DNA of 64,000 nt from Chitinivibrionales bacterium (GTDB lineage: Bacteria; Fibrobacterota; Chitinivibrionia; Chitinivibrionales; FEN-1185): positions 26,827 through 90,826 of the forward strand of contig DATJAL010000007.1 of the NCBI GenBank assembly GCA_035516255.1. Direction: 5' to 3'. How positions within the stretch are numbered: position 1 is the first letter of the stretch; every line of letters begins with the position of its first letter. The notes under the pieces were generated by a model. The model was given only the letters and a program-made list of their open reading frames with translations, did not search any database and was not told where the DNA came from. Positions 62,916 through 64,000 of the stretch are shown one piece after another. The position numbers were made by a program, and so were the translations under genes.

Positions 62916-64000
62916 CGGCGTTAAAAACGGTATCGCTAGAATTTGCGGCAACGGGCCTGGGGCCGGTGCATTCCCGATAGGGAGGCTTGATCTCACCGTT
63001 GTTCCATACCACCGTGATGTTGTCTGCGCACGGCGCAAAGAACTGCGGCCTGCTCGGACCATAGACGGCAACAATGGGAGTGCCGAGTGCCGCCGCCGCG
63101 TGCTGCGCAAAACTGTCGAGGCACAGCAGCACGCACGCCTGTTTCAGGAGCAACTCCAGTTCGCCGAATGTAGGGAAGACAATCCGGCACGGTGCCTTGA
63201 GCCGGGAAACAATGGCATCCGAAACCGGCGCGTCGTCCTTCCCGCAAATGATGCGCGTCTCGAGTTTCTCCTGCGCCATGAGCCGGTCGATCACCTGCGC
63301 GAATTTCTCGGCCGGCCATTGCTTTTCCGGATTGAACGTGCCGGGATGGACGAGCACCAGCCTGCGGCCCGCCGCAGGCCCCGGAACCGGAATAGTTTCT
63401 TTTGTCAATGCCGGCCAGAGCGGCTTGGCGCATGGTTCCGCGTCGCGGCCGGTGATGCAATGAACAAGGTGCGACCACCGCGCCGTGAGATGGCGGCAGT
63501 TTTCGGGCGTGGCATAGGCATTGGTGCACCACGGCCCGCCGCCGAAATCGCTGAACGATATCCGGCGGGGGATGTTGCAGGCGAGCAAAAAGGCAAGCCC
63601 GCGTATGTCGCCGACCAGATCGATCGCCATGTCGAAACGCTGGCCGCGTATCCGACGGACGCAGGCATATACGGCGCGCACCGATCGCACAAATGGCTGT
63701 TTGAAAAGCCAGGGAGGGGAAAACGGGACAAACCCGTGCACCCATCCGCTGGCGCACAAAAACTCGCACGCCGATTGACGGGTGATAAGGTGCACCTCAC
63801 TGTTTGTAAACGCCGTGCGCAGCGCGGCAAGGGTATGGGAATATTGCAGCGTATCGCCCAAAAGATAGCCGTCCTGTATTAAAATTTTTTTAGGCGGGTT
63901 TTGCATTTTTTTTGACGGATAGAAAAGAAAATTGAGGACGCGGAGTGGAATCCATAAAATAAAGGAAATAATGAATGACAGGATGATAAAGGATCGCTTA
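62884..64000 (-). CDS. GT9 family glycosyltransferase (heptosyltransferase-like), runs off the window
   Basis: A GT-B fold transferase of the ADP-heptose:LPS heptosyltransferase family. The N-terminal domain opens ILIQDGYLLGDTLQYSHTLAAL and contains FDMAIDLVGDIRGLAF. The sugar-nucleotide site is LVLVHPGTFNPEKQWP and CLDSFAQHAAAALGTPIVAVYGPS. An ATG at 63906 starts a 340-residue version. However, the frame stays open to the window end and encodes a hydrophobic segment just before (SFIILSFIISFILWIPL, then a basic stretch), so a membrane-anchored form starting beyond 64000 is likely. It ends 32 bases inside the outer-membrane protein frame. Confidence 0.83.
   Translation of the reverse strand, partial: KRSFIILSFIISFILWIPLRVLNFLFYPSKKMQNPPKKILIQDGYLLGDTLQYSHTLAALRTAFTNSEVHLITRQSACEFLCASGWVHGFVPFSPPWLFKQPFVRSVRAVYACVRRIRGQRFDMAIDLVGDIRGLAFLLACNIPRRISFSDFGGGPWCTNAYATPENCRHLTARWSHLVHCITGRDAEPCAKPLWPALTKETIPVPGPAAGRRLVLVHPGTFNPEKQWPAEKFAQVIDRLMAQEKLETRIICGKDDAPVSDAIVSRLKAPCRIVFPTFGELELLLKQACVLLCLDSFAQHAAAALGTPIVAVYGPSRPQFFAPCADNITVVWNNGEIKPPYRECTGPRPVAANSSDTVFNAVVRTAQSNKE

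Overview
The window is a gene-dense stretch of a Gram-negative-type bacterial chromosome. Most genes are GC-rich, with several AT-rich patches. Outer-membrane biology is prominent: an LptF/LptG-type permease, a SurA-like chaperone, a Wza-like export protein, GT9 and GT2 glycosyltransferases, many lipoproteins and predicted beta-barrels. The mix of a short RpoD-type sigma factor, gliding-type C-terminal domains, cadherin-like repeats, FecR/ECF loci, a caspase-barrel protein and a B12-dependent ribonucleotide reductase suggests the FCB superphylum (Fibrobacterota-like). This is an inference; no 16S gene or other decisive marker is present.

Layout: 0-3 kb holds the end of a lipid A/LPS permease gene coupled to a response regulator and a diguanylate cyclase. 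At 3.2-5.5 kb are a primary-type sigma factor and an orphan ParA. At 5.5-7.6 kb are two secreted proteins and a GerW/YtfJ homologue. At 7.7-13 kb are a PL6-like beta-helix protein, a GH106-like protein and a STAS protein, with no signal peptides visible. At 13-18.9 kb are a cadherin-repeat lipoprotein, a PIN protein, a GT2, a rhodanese, a Nudix protein and a propeller lipoprotein. At 19-21.2 kb is a first ECF sigma/FecR anti-sigma operon, divergent from a Ser/Thr kinase followed by a kinase-like protein without catalytic residues (21.4-24.3 kb). At 24.8-30.1 kb is a lipoprotein and then a tightly overlapped second operon: ECF sigma, lipoprotein, zinc-finger anti-sigma, caspase-like protease fused to a predicted beta-barrel, lipoprotein.

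30-38.5 kb carries Nif3, prfB with a classical +1 programmed frameshift, B12-dependent nrdJ, lepB, a VapBC module with a palindromic operator, hemW and greA with an attenuator-like hairpin in its leader. 38.8-45.8 kb is recF-DUF721-gyrB-surE-gyrA, an oriC-type cluster lacking dnaA and dnaN. On the minus strand from 56.8 down to 45.9 kb run mfd, a PPIase lipoprotein, a SurA-like chaperone, a methyltransferase, FtsE without FtsX, a sugar-nucleotide epimerase and an SLBB export protein. 56.8-59.4 kb is a degraded AT-rich patch with gene remnants and tRNA-Lys(UUU). The right end holds a giant predicted outer-membrane protein and a GT9 transferase that appears to run off the window.

The intergenic regions are rich in dispersed repeats: two copies of a GC-rich nested-palindrome element, three copies of a conserved repeat tail, long perfect 20-bp inverted repeats, and rhythmic palindromes built from 8-10 bp units. 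No CRISPR array, intact transposase, rRNA or prophage was seen.
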